Assembly: GCF_900103715.1 (NCBI RefSeq) | Contig: NZ_FNHL01000003.1 | Coordinates: forward strand, 124,001 to 188,000 | Length of the DNA stretch: 64,000 nucleotides | Direction: 5' to 3' | Origin: Halogranum gelatinilyticum | Lineage (GTDB): Archaea; Halobacteriota; Halobacteria; Halobacteriales; Haloferacaceae | Part shown: positions 1 to 8,475 of the stretch, in pieces | Position numbering within the stretch: position 1 is the first letter of the stretch | How the letters are laid out: each line of letters begins with the position of its first letter | Translations under genes and position numbers: made by a program | Notes under the pieces: generated by a model | What the model was told of the DNA's origin: nothing | The model's input: the letters and a program-made list of their open reading frames with translations, nothing else | The model's database searches: none

Positions 1-669
1 GCCGACGACGAGCGTCACGTCGGGGTTCCGGAGATGCTTCATCGCATAGAGCAGATGCGAGATACCCTTCTGGTCGGTGTGGCGGCCGACGAAGAAGAGC
101 ATATCGCCGTCGATACCCAGTTCGTCCTTCATGTCGCGGCCGGTGATGTGCGGCTCCGTGAAGCCGTTGTGGACGATTGTCGATTCACCGCCGTACTCGC
201 GGTTGAGTTTGTCCGCGAGCAGGTGGCTCACGGAGATGAGGAAGTCCGAGCGGTTGGTGACGCGCTGTTCGGTCTCGACCTCACGCTGCGGCGGGTCGAC
301 GTTACGGTCCGACGACAGTGAGTGGAACGAGGTGATCCACTCGATGTCGGCGTCGGCCTGCTGTGCGCGCGATCCCGGCCCGTAGCCGAACCAGTCGTGC
401 GTGTGGACGACGTCGAAGTCGCCCTCGTCGGCCTTCTCGGCGAAGCGCTTGCTCAGCCGCCCGATGCGGGTGATGATGTCGCCGTCACCCGTCGCGACGC
501 CCTCGATGTTCTCGCGGCCTTCCGGCGCGTACTCCGCGGGCAGAATCAGCTCCGCCTCGACGTCGTCGCGCTCTTCCATCCGGTCGAACACTTCGCCGAC
601 GTGTGTGTCCAGCCCACCCGTCACGTTCGGTGGGTATCCCCACCCGAGCATCAACACTCGTGGAACCAT
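1..669 (-). CDS. Glycosyltransferase family 4 (GT-B fold), C-terminal part outside window
   Basis: The gene starts at 669 and runs off the left edge without a stop; 223 codons are visible. The N-terminal lobe shows the Gly-rich loop of family-4 glycosyltransferases (GWGYPPNVTGG, near residue 9), followed by VVHTHDWFGYGPG, ISVSHLLADKL and VHNGF, and the start of the donor-binding lobe (FFVGRHTDQKG). This is the usual order in enzymes that transfer a sugar from a nucleotide-sugar to glycans, lipids or proteins at the inner membrane face. Donor and acceptor cannot be read from this part. A TATA-like TTTTAAATAA at about 691-702 lies 27-28 nt before the ATG, which supports this start and a leaderless transcript. 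The neighbour on the right is an unrelated histidine kinase. Confidence 0.88.
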   Translation of the reverse strand, partial: MVPRVLMLGWGYPPNVTGGLDTHVGEVFDRMEERDDVEAELILPAEYAPEGRENIEGVATGDGDIITRIGRLSKRFAEKADEGDFDVVHTHDWFGYGPGSRAQQADADIEWITSFHSLSSDRNVDPPQREVETEQRVTNRSDFLISVSHLLADKLNREYGGESTIVHNGFTEPHITGRDMKDELGIDGDMLFFVGRHTDQKGISHLLYAMKHLRNPDVTLVVG

Positions 670-789
670 CTTGGGCTACCTTGCCAGTCACATTATTTAA
701 AAGCCCGCCCCGGTGACTCCTCGCGGAGCCGACGCCGGGTCCGGTACTCGGCCTGAGCCTCGCGACGAGTCCGCATACCGCCGCGTCAC

Positions 790-2763
790 TCACTCGTTGT
801 CTTCGAACTCGACACCAGTAAACTCGAACCGTGCCCCACCCGCTTCGCTCTCGGTGATCTGGATCGCCCAGCCGTGGTCGTCGGCGATCTCGCGGACGAT
901 GGCGAGACCGAAGCCCGTTCCGTCGGATTTCGTCGTGTAGCCCGAGTCGAACACCTGCTCGCGGCTCTCCGCAGGAATCCCAGGGCCGTCGTCGGCAACG
1001 TAGAAGCCATCAGCGAAGGTCCCGACGGTGACGGTCACGTATTCACCGCCGTGCTCGACCGAGTCGCCGGATTCCGTCCGGCTGCTCGTGGAACCGTGTT
1101 CCACGCTGTTGCGCAGCAGGTTCTCCAAGAGCTGTCGAAGCCGCGTCTCGTCGGCACGTACCGTCCGGACGGTGTCGACGACGAGTGTCGCGTCGCCGGT
1201 CGCGACGCCCTGCCAACAGTCCCGGACGAGCTCGGCAAGGGCGACAGGACTGACCTCGTCGACGCCGCGGCCGACGCGTGCGAGCAGGAGCATATCCTCG
1301 ATGAGCGTCTGCATCCGGCCGTGTGCGCGTTCGACGACCGCGAGATGGTCGTTGTCGCACTCCTCGCGCCCCAATTCGAGTCGCCCCTGCGCGACGTTGA
1401 GCGGGTTCCGGAGGTCGTGAGAGACGAGCGACGCGAACTCCTCCAGCCGTTCGTTCTGTCGCTTGAGTCGCTGGTTCGCCTCCCGACGCTGGAGTTCGTA
1501 GCCGACCCAGCCGCTCATGAGGTCGACGAGCGTCACCTCCCACTCGGTGAACTGCTCAGCGTGGGTGTCGGTATCGTAGAAACAGAACGTCCCGTAGACG
1601 TCGCCGTCGACAAAGACAGGCGCGCCGAGGTAACAGCCAATCCCCCACTCGGCGTTTCCGCCCCGCTCGAGGAGTTCGGGTGCGTCCCGCTCGATGTCGC
1701 CGAGGACGAGCGTCTGCTCCGTGCTCACGGCAACCTCGCAGTTCGTCATCGACAGCGGAATCGTGTCGCCTGCCTCGAGTTGGAATTCGGCGTCGGGGGC
1801 GGCGTCAACAACTTCGAACAGATACTCGTCGCCACAGACCTTCGAGAGGGTGCCGTAGGAGACGCCGAGGACGTCCCGGCCGAGCGCGAGCAACGCCTCG
1901 ACCTGCTCGGTGAACGACTTCTCGCGTGCCGAGATGAGTTCGTACATCTCTTTGAGCACCCGTTCGCGGCCTTCGAGGAGTTCGCGCTGTCGATGCTGTT
2001 CGGTCACGTCGCGGAACTGCGAGAAGAGCGCGATGACCTCGCCGTCGTCGTCGGTGACGACACGGTTGTGCCACTCGCAGACGATGCGTTCGCCGTCCTT
2101 CCGGATGTTCTCGTTGACGCTGTGTGAGCCGCCGTCGTTGGCGACGAGCCGTTCCATGACGTCGGCGACCGCCTCCTGGTTGTCGTCCGGGACGAGCGTT
2201 CCCCACGGCTCTCCCTGCAGCTCCGCTTCGGTGTAGCCGAGGATGTCCTCGGCGGCGTCGTTTAGCCGGACGAGTCGCGCCTCCGAGTCCCACTCGATGA
2301 CGCCCAGCGAGGACTGCTCGAAGAACAGCGAGAGTCGCCGCTCGTTCGACTCGAAGCGCGCTCGCGAGCGACGGCTCTCGACGGCCGCGGCGACGCGCTC
2401 GGCGAGACGGTCGATGTCGGCGTCGGCTTTCGGGAGATAGTCCGAGACGCCTGCACGGATGGCCTCGCTGGCGACCGATTCGCTGCCAGCGTCGGTGTAG
2501 AGTACGACGGGGAGACCGTCGTGGTCCGCGTCGCCTCGGACGGCTTCGAGCAGTGCCAGTCCGTCGCTGTCGGGGAGGTCGTACTCCGAGACGAGACAGT
2601 CGACGGCCGTCTCGGAGAGCCGTCGCAGCGCGTCCCCGGCCGTCGTCGCCGTCTCGACGTCGAACCGGCCGTCGACGCGCTCCAGACCGTCCGCGACAGC
2701 ATCTGCGGACCCGTCGTCCCCGACGTAGAGGACGGCAAGCGCGTCCGCAGACGAGAGAGTCAT
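790..2763 (-). CDS. Sensor histidine kinase: receiver-like, PAS, GAF, HisKA, HATPase
   Basis: A 657-aa soluble sensor kinase. Domains in order: receiver-like (about 5-125), PAS with a C-terminal EHRQR-type linker (about 145-265), GAF (about 285-435), a dimerisation helix with the H-box SHDLRNPL (about 455-465), then an HATPase domain with N box (LLENLLRNSVEHG), G1 (VADDGPGIP) and G2 (GTGFGLAIV). No transmembrane segment is visible, so it is probably cytoplasmic. Such kinases autophosphorylate and pass phosphate to a response regulator, none of which is adjacent. The residue at the usual phospho-Asp position of the receiver is Glu (VSEYDLP, E60). An in-frame GTG at 2775 exists, but the ATG at 2763 is preferred. 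Confidence 0.9.
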   Translation of the reverse strand: MTLSSADALAVLYVGDDGSADAVADGLERVDGRFDVETATTAGDALRRLSETAVDCLVSEYDLPDSDGLALLEAVRGDADHDGLPVVLYTDAGSESVASEAIRAGVSDYLPKADADIDRLAERVAAAVESRRSRARFESNERRLSLFFEQSSLGVIEWDSEARLVRLNDAAEDILGYTEAELQGEPWGTLVPDDNQEAVADVMERLVANDGGSHSVNENIRKDGERIVCEWHNRVVTDDDGEVIALFSQFRDVTEQHRQRELLEGRERVLKEMYELISAREKSFTEQVEALLALGRDVLGVSYGTLSKVCGDEYLFEVVDAAPDAEFQLEAGDTIPLSMTNCEVAVSTEQTLVLGDIERDAPELLERGGNAEWGIGCYLGAPVFVDGDVYGTFCFYDTDTHAEQFTEWEVTLVDLMSGWVGYELQRREANQRLKRQNERLEEFASLVSHDLRNPLNVAQGRLELGREECDNDHLAVVERAHGRMQTLIEDMLLLARVGRGVDEVSPVALAELVRDCWQGVATGDATLVVDTVRTVRADETRLRQLLENLLRNSVEHGSTSSRTESGDSVEHGGEYVTVTVGTFADGFYVADDGPGIPAESREQVFDSGYTTKSDGTGFGLAIVREIADDHGWAIQITESEAGGARFEFTGVEFEDNE

Positions 2764-2898
2764 GGTTTCACCCACTTCGCGACACGAAGATAACTGTTTG
2801 GTGCGTCACCGGGTCGACACCGGCCACCGCTCGGGGCGCGACGACCGCCGCATGACCCCACCGAAAGCGGTTTTCACACCCCACGCGATTGCCCCGGT

Positions 2899-3564
2899 AT
2901 GCACGTCGTCGTCAACGCCGCCACGAGTGCCGACGGAAAGCTCTCGTCGCGGCGGCGCGAGCAGATCAAGATCAGCGGCCCGGAGGATTTCGACCGGATG
3001 GACCGCATCCGCGCCGCCGCCGACGCGGTCATGGTCGGTGTCGGCACCGTCCTCGCCGACGACCCCCATCTCGTCCTCGACGTGGAGGACCGCCGCGTCC
3101 AACGGCTCAAGAACGGCCGTCCCGGCAACCCCGCCCGCGTCGTCGCCGACTCACGCGCTCGGACGCCGACCGACGCGAGAATCCTCGACGACGAGGCCGT
3201 GACTTACCTGCTCGTCGCCGACGTCGCCCCCGACGACCGCGTCGCCGCGCTGGAAGACGCTGGCGCGGTCGTGGTTCGGGCGGGCGAGGAGCGCGTCGAC
3301 CTCGCTGCGGGCCTCGCAGAACTCGAATCGCGCGACGTGGAGCGGCTGATGGTCGAAGGCGGCGGCGAACTCATCTTCTCGCTGTTCGCGGCCGGGCTGG
3401 TCGACGAACTCTCGCTCTACGTCGGCTCGCTCGTCATCGGCGGCCGCGACGCGCCCACGCTGGCCGACGGCGAGGGGTTCGTCGACCGCGAGGAGTTCCC
3501 GCAGCTCGAACTGGACTCGGTCGAACGGCTCGACGACGGCGTCGTCCTTCACTACACGGTGTGA
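2899..3564 (+). CDS. arfC: 2,5-diamino-6-(ribosylamino)-4(3H)-pyrimidinone 5'-phosphate reductase
   Basis: 221 aa, the length of a stand-alone RibD C-terminal (dihydrofolate-reductase-like) domain. Recognisable segments are VNAATSADGKLSS at the N-terminus, DAVMVGVGTVLADDPHL around residue 50, VEGGGELIFSLF for NADPH binding and DELSLYVGSLVIGG near the C-terminus. In archaea this enzyme reduces the ribose ring of the pyrimidine intermediate with NADPH in riboflavin (and hence F420) synthesis, before deamination. No other riboflavin gene is adjacent. It stands alone between a kinase on the other strand and a thioredoxin gene. Confidence 0.9.
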   Translation: MHVVVNAATSADGKLSSRRREQIKISGPEDFDRMDRIRAAADAVMVGVGTVLADDPHLVLDVEDRRVQRLKNGRPGNPARVVADSRARTPTDARILDDEAVTYLLVADVAPDDRVAALEDAGAVVVRAGEERVDLAAGLAELESRDVERLMVEGGGELIFSLFAAGLVDELSLYVGSLVIGGRDAPTLADGEGFVDREEFPQLELDSVERLDDGVVLHYTV

Positions 3565-3630
3565 GCCGGTCGTGCACGTCGCCGACAAACCGGCTCAATA
3601 GTTAAGCCACTGCCACCAGTAGGTATCCCC

Positions 3631-3966
3631 ATGAGTACACCCGAGAGCGCAGGCAAGCCGGTACCCGTCGAGAGCGAAGACCACCTGAACGAACTCGTCG
3701 CGGACAACGACATCGTCCTCGTCGACTTCTACGCCGACTGGTGTGGGCCGTGTAAGATGATGGAGCCGACCCTCGAAGAGGTCGCCGCCGAGACCGACGC
3801 CGTCGTCGCCAAAGTCGACATCGACGAACTGCAGGAGTTCGCCAAGTCCCAGGGCATCCGCTCGGTCCCGACGCTGAAGTTCTTCGCCGACGGCGAGGAG
3901 GCCAAATCCGTCATCGGCGTACAGGACAAAGCGGACCTCGTCGACGTCATCGAACAGCTCTCCTAA
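3631..3966 (+). CDS. trxA: Thioredoxin
   Basis: 111 aa with the thioredoxin fold: VLVDFYADWCGPCKMMEP holds the redox-active WCGPC pair near residue 36, and the cis-proline loop SVPTLKFF follows at about residue 80. About twenty acidic and polar residues precede the fold, as in many haloarchaeal thioredoxins. It reduces disulfides in cytoplasmic proteins. A TATA-like ATAGTTAAG (3598-3606) about 29 nt before the ATG supports the start. A T6 run shortly after the stop probably terminates transcription. The gene appears to be monocistronic. Confidence 0.95.
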   Translation: MSTPESAGKPVPVESEDHLNELVADNDIVLVDFYADWCGPCKMMEPTLEEVAAETDAVVAKVDIDELQEFAKSQGIRSVPTLKFFADGEEAKSVIGVQDKADLVDVIEQLS

Positions 3967-3978
3967 TCGCGACTCTCG

Positions 3979-3984
3979 TTTTTT
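3979..3984 (+). terminator. T-run terminator after thioredoxin
   Basis: Six consecutive T residues 13 nt after the stop codon. Archaeal RNA polymerase ends transcription at such T-rich stretches without needing a hairpin. The assignment rests on position and base composition only. Confidence 0.55.
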
Positions 3985-4130
3985 CCACAGAACGAAACGG
4001 TCCGGACTGTGACGTCCGAAACGGCTCGGACTCACTCGGATTCCAACGTCTGCAACAGCCCTCAGCGACGACGACGCCAGCCGTTCCGACGCCAGCGACG
4101 ACGAACCGTCCCGAAGCCAGACCGCTCGTG

Positions 4131-4277
4131 CTACGCGACGCGCTTGAAGTCGACAGTGTGGTCCGAATCGGCGGTGTGTTCGTCGACGAACTCACGAGCC
4201 CGCTCTTCGGAGTCGACGAGCGATTCGGTCTGACAGTCGCGGCAGACGACGTGGAAGGTCCGGTAATGTGACGCCAT
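4131..4277 (-). CDS. Small Cys-pair protein, haloarchaeal, function unknown
   Basis: A 48-aa protein (starts MASHYRTFHVVCRDCQTE, ends in VDFKRVA) with one C-x2-C pair at residues 12-15, as in half of a zinc knuckle, followed by an acidic helix rich in Glu and Asp. Two such pairs could complete a metal site in a dimer, but that is inference. The ATG at 4277 is preferred over 4289 because a TATA-like TTACTTAA lies about 28 nt upstream of it, the usual distance for a leaderless gene. Third-position GC is high, as in its neighbours. I do not recognise a specific function. Confidence 0.6.
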   Translation of the reverse strand: MASHYRTFHVVCRDCQTESLVDSEERAREFVDEHTADSDHTVDFKRVA

Positions 4278-4392
4278 GTCACAAGCCATGCCCGGACAGG
4301 GGGTTAAGTAATCACACCATTATGCCGGTCTCACGGAGAGTAACGACACCGTACCGGCCGGCTGCCGTCTGCGTAATCGGCCGTTAGCCGGG

Positions 4393-4698
4393 TCAGAAGG
4401 GAACGTCCGAGAAGTCCTCGCCATCGTCGGACTCGTGGGCCCACATCCCCGTTCCGGCGTGGACCTCGGAGAGTTCGTCGAACTCGGCGACCATCCGGGT
4501 CTTGAGTGCCTGAATCGTCATCGGGGAGATGCCACAGCCCGAACAGGCACCGGTGAGCGAGATCCAGACCTCGCCGGTCTCCTCGTCGATGGCGTCGATG
4601 CCGGCGTCGCCGCCGTGCATCTGTATCTGCGGGAAGTTTCGCATCATGAACAGCTCGATACGTTCTTCGAGGCCCTTCTCCGGAGCTGTCGTGCTCAT
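4393..4698 (-). CDS. NifU-like C-terminal domain protein (Fe-S scaffold or carrier)
   Basis: 101 aa. The body matches the NifU C-terminal domain: an amphipathic helix, MHGGDAGIDAID, then GACSGCGISPMT with the C-x2-C pair (about residues 54-57) that binds a 4Fe-4S cluster in this family, and the helix IQALKTRM. Family members hold or pass on Fe-S clusters. It ends in an acidic tail (ESDDGEDFSDVPF). The start at 4698 is supported by a TATA-like GATATATGAC about 26 nt upstream (RNA of this strand); the longer in-frame extension to 4860 has atypical composition. It is divergent from the acyl-CoA dehydrogenase gene. Confidence 0.88.
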   Translation of the reverse strand: MSTTAPEKGLEERIELFMMRNFPQIQMHGGDAGIDAIDEETGEVWISLTGACSGCGISPMTIQALKTRMVAEFDELSEVHAGTGMWAHESDDGEDFSDVPF

Positions 4699-4870
4699 TG
4701 GTCGGGGAAGGCGGCCAGCCGATATATGACTTCGTGTCGCGAACGGTGTTGTTGGTCTCGTCGCTGTCGCCAGCAGCGGTGGACCCGACGTCGACAGCGA
4801 CGAAACCGCCACACGTCGGCGAGGAACTGCCGGTGGGTTCTTCCGAGTGTCACAAGGCATATATCACGAT

Positions 4871-4889
4871 TGAGTGTGATTAACACTCA
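4871..4889 (+). promoter_or_regulatory. 7-bp inverted repeat between TATA box and acyl-CoA dehydrogenase start
   Basis: TGAGTGT-GATTA-ACACTCA, arms of 7 bp and a 5-nt spacer, ending on the A of the ATG. A TATA-like CATATATC lies at about 4857-4865. A dyad at this position would block or shift RNA polymerase at the transcription start, so it is a candidate repressor site for fatty-acid degradation control. The regulator is not identified. Confidence 0.5.
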
Positions 4890-6043
4890 TGGACTACGCA
4901 CTCTCCGAGGAGCACCGTGCCATCAAAGAGGAGGTCCGCAAGTTCGCCGAGAACGAGGTCGCGCCCGTCGCAAGCGAGTACGACCAAGCGGAGAAGTATC
5001 CCCACGAGGTCGTCCAGAAAGCTGCCGAAATGGGGCTGACGGGCGCGCACTTCCCCGTCGAGTACGGCGGCGTCGGCTACTCGTCGCTGGAGAACGCGCT
5101 CGTCACGGAGGAACTGTTCGCCGTCGACCCCGGCGTCGGTCTCTGTATCACGAGTGCCGGCTTCGGCGCGGAGGCCATCATCGAGTTCGGCACCGAGGAG
5201 CAGAAAGAGCAGTATCTCCCGCCCATCGTCGAGGGCGAGTCCGTCATGGGTGCGGCCATCAGCGAACCGCAGGCCGGGTCGGACGTGACGTCGATTCGGA
5301 CCCGCGCGAAGAAAGACGGCGACGAGTGGGTTATCGACGGCTCGAAGATGTGGATAACCAACGGCTCCGTCGGCGACTACTTCGTCGTCATGTGCCAGAC
5401 CGACCCCGACGCCGACGACCGCTATGCGGGCTTCTCACAGATCATCGTCGAGGCCGACCGCGACGGCTTCGAGGCCGACAAGATAACGGGAAAGCTCGGC
5501 ATCCGCGCCAGCGACACCGCCGAACTCTACTTCGACGGCGTCCGCGTGCCCGAGGAGAACCTCGTCGGCACGGAGGGGATGGGCTTTCTGCAACTGATGC
5601 AGTTCTTCGACGAGACGCGCACCGCGGTCGCCGCACAGGGCGTCGGCATCGCGAAGGGTGCCTGCGAGCGCGCGCTCGACTACGCTCAGGAGCGCGAGCA
5701 GTTCGGCCGCTCTATCGGGGAGTTCCAGGCGATTCAGCACAAGCTCGCCGATATGCACATCCGTACAGAGGCCGCCCGACAGCTGACCTACAAGTCGGCG
5801 TGGAGCGTCGACAACGACGAAGGACAGCTGACGGCACTGGCGTCGATGGCCAAGGAGTTCGCCTCGCGGGTCGCCACCGACGCGGCCGACGAGGCCGTCC
5901 AGGTCTTCGGCGGCGCGGGCTACGTCAACGACCACGACGTCGAGCGGCTCTACCGCGACTCGAAGATCACGCAGATCTACGAGGGGACGTCGGAGATTCA
6001 GAAGAACATCGTCGCCCGCGAGCTGCTCGGTAAGGGCTTCTGA
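4889..6043 (+). CDS. Acyl-CoA dehydrogenase
   Basis: 384 aa, full length for the family. It catalyses FAD-dependent alpha,beta-dehydrogenation of an acyl-CoA, the first step of beta-oxidation, passing electrons to ETF. Visible signatures: [13 protein letters not shown] (flavin and substrate loop), [28 protein letters not shown], and near the C-terminus QVFGGAGYV plus IYEGTSEIQ, whose Glu is the catalytic base in most of the family. Chain-length preference cannot be read. A TATA box and an inverted repeat abut the start, so transcription looks leaderless and regulated. A second, more divergent paralogue lies at 23414-24562. Confidence 0.93.
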   Translation: MDYALSEEHRAIKEEVRKFAENEVAPVASEYDQAEKYPHEVVQKAAEMGLTGAHFPVEYGGVGYSSLENALVTEELFAVDPGVGLCITSAGFGAEAIIEFGTEEQKEQYLPPIVEGESVMGAAISEPQAGSDVTSIRTRAKKDGDEWVIDGSKMWITNGSVGDYFVVMCQTDPDADDRYAGFSQIIVEADRDGFEADKITGKLGIRASDTAELYFDGVRVPEENLVGTEGMGFLQLMQFFDETRTAVAAQGVGIAKGACERALDYAQEREQFGRSIGEFQAIQHKLADMHIRTEAARQLTYKSAWSVDNDEGQLTALASMAKEFASRVATDAADEAVQVFGGAGYVNDHDVERLYRDSKITQIYEGTSEIQKNIVARELLGKGF

Positions 6044-6087
6044 CCGGGTTGCGGGCGGCCACGGCAAGCCATCGAACCGCGGTGACA

Positions 6088-6183
6088 ACGCCGCCTCGTC
6101 GCCCCGTCGCCTCGCCGCCTCGCCGCCCCGTCACTTCGTCGCTCCACCGCCCCGTCACCAGTCGCCCGTCGCCCCGTCGCTCT
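6088..6183. repeat. C-rich imperfect tandem repeat before the SBDS gene
   Basis: The octamer core GCCCCGTC recurs four times with intervening GCCTCGCC- and ACTTCGTC-like words. It lies between the acyl-CoA dehydrogenase stop and the SBDS promoter. No gene or hairpin explains it; slippage expansion is a simple origin. Confidence 0.5.
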
Positions 6184-6258
6184 GCCATCCGACCTGCTGT
6201 CCTCGGCACGTGTCAACATCGGGGAGGGCTTTTAAGCTCGGAGGTGGTATCCCGAGAT

Positions 6259-6984
6259 ATGATTTCACTCGACGAGGCCGTGACAGCACGACTCGAATCG
6301 CACGGCGCGCGCTTCGAGGTGCTCATCGACCCCGACGCAGCGTTGGCGATGAAACGCGGCGAGTTCGACGGCGAGCTGGAGGACGTCATCGCCGCCGAGG
6401 ACGTCTTCGAGGACGCCTCCCGCGGGGACCGCCCCGCCGAGAGCGACCTGGAGAAGGTCTTCGGCACGACCGACCCGATGCAGATCATCCCCGAGGTCGT
6501 CGAACGCGGGGAGATTCAGATCACGGCCGAACAGCGTCGCGAGATGCAAGAGCAGAAGCGCAAACAGCTCATCAACAAGATCGCCCGTAACGCGGTCAAC
6601 CCGCAGATGGACGACGCCCCGCATCCGCCGGAGCGGATCGAGCGCGCGCTGGAGCAGGCGGGCTTCAAGATCGACCCGATGGAGACCGTCGAGTCGCAGG
6701 TCGACGACGCGCTGGACGCGCTGCGGCCGGTCATCCCGATCCGCTTCGCCGAGGTCACCATCGCGGTCAACCTCCCCGCCGAATACGCCGGGAGCGCGCA
6801 GGCGCGCGTCCGGACCTTCGGCGACCTGGAACGCGAGGAGTGGACGAACGACGGCGGCTGGGTCGGTGTCCTGACGTTCCCCGCGGGGATGCAGAACGAC
6901 TTCTACGACCTCGTCAACGACCTCACCAGCGGCGAGGCCGAGACGCGCATCGTCAAGGACAAAGACGAACTCAACACGCGGTAA
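6259..6984 (+). CDS. sdo1: Ribosome maturation protein SBDS (Sdo1)
   Basis: 241 aa, the normal archaeal length. The N-terminal FYSH domain runs from [20 protein letters not shown] through [25 protein letters not shown]. The central helical domain carries the conserved [17 protein letters not shown] and [18 protein letters not shown]. The C-terminal ferredoxin-like domain holds [17 protein letters not shown]. Archaeal SBDS binds the large ribosomal subunit and takes part in release of aIF6. The start at 6259 is chosen because the conserved N-terminus begins there and a TATA-like CTTTTAAG lies about 27 nt upstream. Upstream in-frame codons read through the C-rich repeat and are not protein-like. 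Confidence 0.95.
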   Translation: MISLDEAVTARLESHGARFEVLIDPDAALAMKRGEFDGELEDVIAAEDVFEDASRGDRPAESDLEKVFGTTDPMQIIPEVVERGEIQITAEQRREMQEQKRKQLINKIARNAVNPQMDDAPHPPERIERALEQAGFKIDPMETVESQVDDALDALRPVIPIRFAEVTIAVNLPAEYAGSAQARVRTFGDLEREEWTNDGGWVGVLTFPAGMQNDFYDLVNDLTSGEAETRIVKDKDELNTR

Positions 6985-7119
6985 CGCGGTCGGGACGTCA
7001 TTTTCGTGTGGCTGCGTTGCTACCGACAGTGCCATGGACGAGCGACGCGGTCGCTGGCAGAGATGGAAAACGGCCGTCGAATCTCACGACTGAGCCGGTC
7101 GGTTGAGAGAGAAGAAAAT

Positions 7120-7404
7120 CTACTGAATGTGGCCTTCGCGGCGGAGCTGGTCGGCGTCCTGGTCGGTGTAGCGCCATTCGATGTTGGCCTTCTCGTCCTG
7201 CCAGGACCACGGTTCGCAGATGACGACGTCGTCCTCGTTAATCCACGTCCGGTACTTCATGCGGCCGGGGATGCGGCCGAGTCGTTCTTTGCCGTCTGCA
7301 CAGCGGAGACGGACGTGGTTGCCACCGAGTCGTTCTGTGACCACGGCGAACACTTCGTCTTTGTTGGGCATCCGAAGGTTACGGCGCCCGGATTCTTCGC
7401 TCAT
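7120..7404 (-). CDS. eif1a: Translation initiation factor aIF-1A
   Basis: 94 aa, one OB-fold domain with short tails. [39 protein letters not shown] and [15 protein letters not shown] are signature blocks of eIF1A/IF1-type factors, which bind the A site of the small subunit and promote scanning and initiator tRNA placement. A TATA-like GATTTAACC sits about 26 nt before the start. The gene is monocistronic, with about 135-150 bp of empty sequence on each side. Confidence 0.96.
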   Translation of the reverse strand: MSEESGRRNLRMPNKDEVFAVVTERLGGNHVRLRCADGKERLGRIPGRMKYRTWINEDDVVICEPWSWQDEKANIEWRYTDQDADQLRREGHIQ

Positions 7405-7552
7405 AATATAGCTGGGACACGCAAACGGTTAAATCATTGGAGATGCGCGCTATCGTATACCACGGGGTCCCGGCAAACGAGGGGAGTGAAACGGACGAGA
7501 ATCGGTCGGAAGAGAAGAGCCGTACGACCGTCGGAGACCGCCTGAGAGCGCG

Positions 7553-7888
7553 TTATCCCTTCTTGAAGCCGAGGAAGAAGCCAGCGGCGAACCCGCCGGA
7601 GATCGAGAGCGTCGAGAGGATCGTCATGACCCAGTCCGGCGGCGCGCCGGTCGCGGCGTCCTGACTGGTCTCGACGAGGCCCGCAGTGAGCCTGTCCCAG
7701 TCGACGGTGAGGATTTCGCGCGATTCGAGGAACTTGAACAGCGCGAGCTCGATACCGACGAGGATCGCGATGATCTTGGCCACCTTCTTGGCGGCGAATC
7801 CGATGATGCCACCGATGATCGCTCCGGAGCCGGCTTCGATGCCGAGCTGCTGGAAGTCGATGGCGATGGGGAGACCAGATTGCAGCAT
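7553..7888 (-). CDS. FUN14 family membrane protein
   Basis: 111 aa. It shows the FUN14 pattern: GAIIGGIIGFAAKKVAKIIAILVGIELALFKFLE-type first membrane segments (about residues 15-48), a polar middle with WDRLTAGLVE, and a last segment VMTILSTLSISGGFAAGFFLGFKKG. Archaeal FUN14 proteins are inner-membrane proteins of unknown role; the eukaryotic relatives are mitochondrial outer-membrane mitophagy receptors. The start at 7888 is supported by a TATA-like CTTAACC about 26 nt upstream. The in-frame extension to 8038 is not membrane-like and was dropped. Confidence 0.85.
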   Translation of the reverse strand: MLQSGLPIAIDFQQLGIEAGSGAIIGGIIGFAAKKVAKIIAILVGIELALFKFLESREILTVDWDRLTAGLVETSQDAATGAPPDWVMTILSTLSISGGFAAGFFLGFKKG

Positions 7889-8063
7889 AGTCACAAATCC
7901 GTCACTCTCGGTTAAGACCTTTGTGCCCGACCGTCGGACACACGTCAGCCGCGCCGACAGGTCGGATGGAGTGAGTGGTTCCTCGTCGCCGGGGAGGTTC
8001 GGGAGACTGACCGGCCGCGTGTCGCCGGGAAGCTTCAAGAGTACCCGTCGCCTACCCGCGACT

Positions 8064-8108
8064 ATGGAGCAGTCGGAAGAACGTGAGGTGAAGAACCCCC
8101 ACCCCTGA
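8064..8108 (+). CDS. Possible 14-codon leader ORF before DUF2209 gene
   Basis: ATG at 8064, TGA at 8106-8108, one base before the GTG start at 8110. The frame of the downstream gene is closed by a stop at 8089-8091, so the short frame is not an N-terminal extension. It contains a GAGGTG word at 8084-8089. Its placement fits translational coupling, but no protein homology can be judged at this size. Confidence 0.3.
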   Translation: MEQSEEREVKNPHP

Positions 8109-8109
8109 G

Positions 8110-8475
8110 GTGGTCGGCGTCGACATCAGCGGTCGCCACGAGGAGGCTGGCGAGTATCTGATGGTCGCCGCCGCGGTCCACGCGGTCGTCGACTCGACGC
8201 GCATCCGCAGCGTCGAGGGGATGGGCTTTGCGACCAGCCGCGCCCAGCCGACGCTGGACGCGACGCTCGCCGTCGTCGCCGAGGCCGTCGCCGAGTTGCC
8301 GAACACGCCTGACGGGCCGGTCGTCTCCGAGCGCGGCGAGTTCTACGAGGAGCCTGCCGAACGTGTCGAGTTGGAGTTTCGGCCACCGTTCAAGTACATC
8401 GAGAGCATAGCCGAACGCGAAACAGTGCAAGCCGCCCACTACGCCGCCTACGCCGCCCGAGAGCTACTGTTATGA
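8110..8475 (+). CDS. DUF2209 family protein
   Basis: 121 aa, GTG start. The N-terminus VGVDISGRHEE followed by YLMVAAAVHAVVD is the archaeal DUF2209 signature; the pattern resembles an RNase H-like strand-turn with an acidic residue, but activity is not established. The last residues overlap the ATG of hflX by 4 bp (ATGA), so the two form an operon and may act together. The GTG is the only possible start after an in-frame stop at 8089-8091. Confidence 0.75.
   Translation: MVGVDISGRHEEAGEYLMVAAAVHAVVDSTRIRSVEGMGFATSRAQPTLDATLAVVAEAVAELPNTPDGPVVSERGEFYEEPAERVELEFRPPFKYIESIAERETVQAAHYAAYAARELLL

Noticed and set aside
2764-2775. GTG at 2775 as start of the histidine kinase
   Set aside because: The ATG at 2763 gives the natural N-terminus before the receiver-like domain; the GTG adds only four residues and has no ribosome-binding site.
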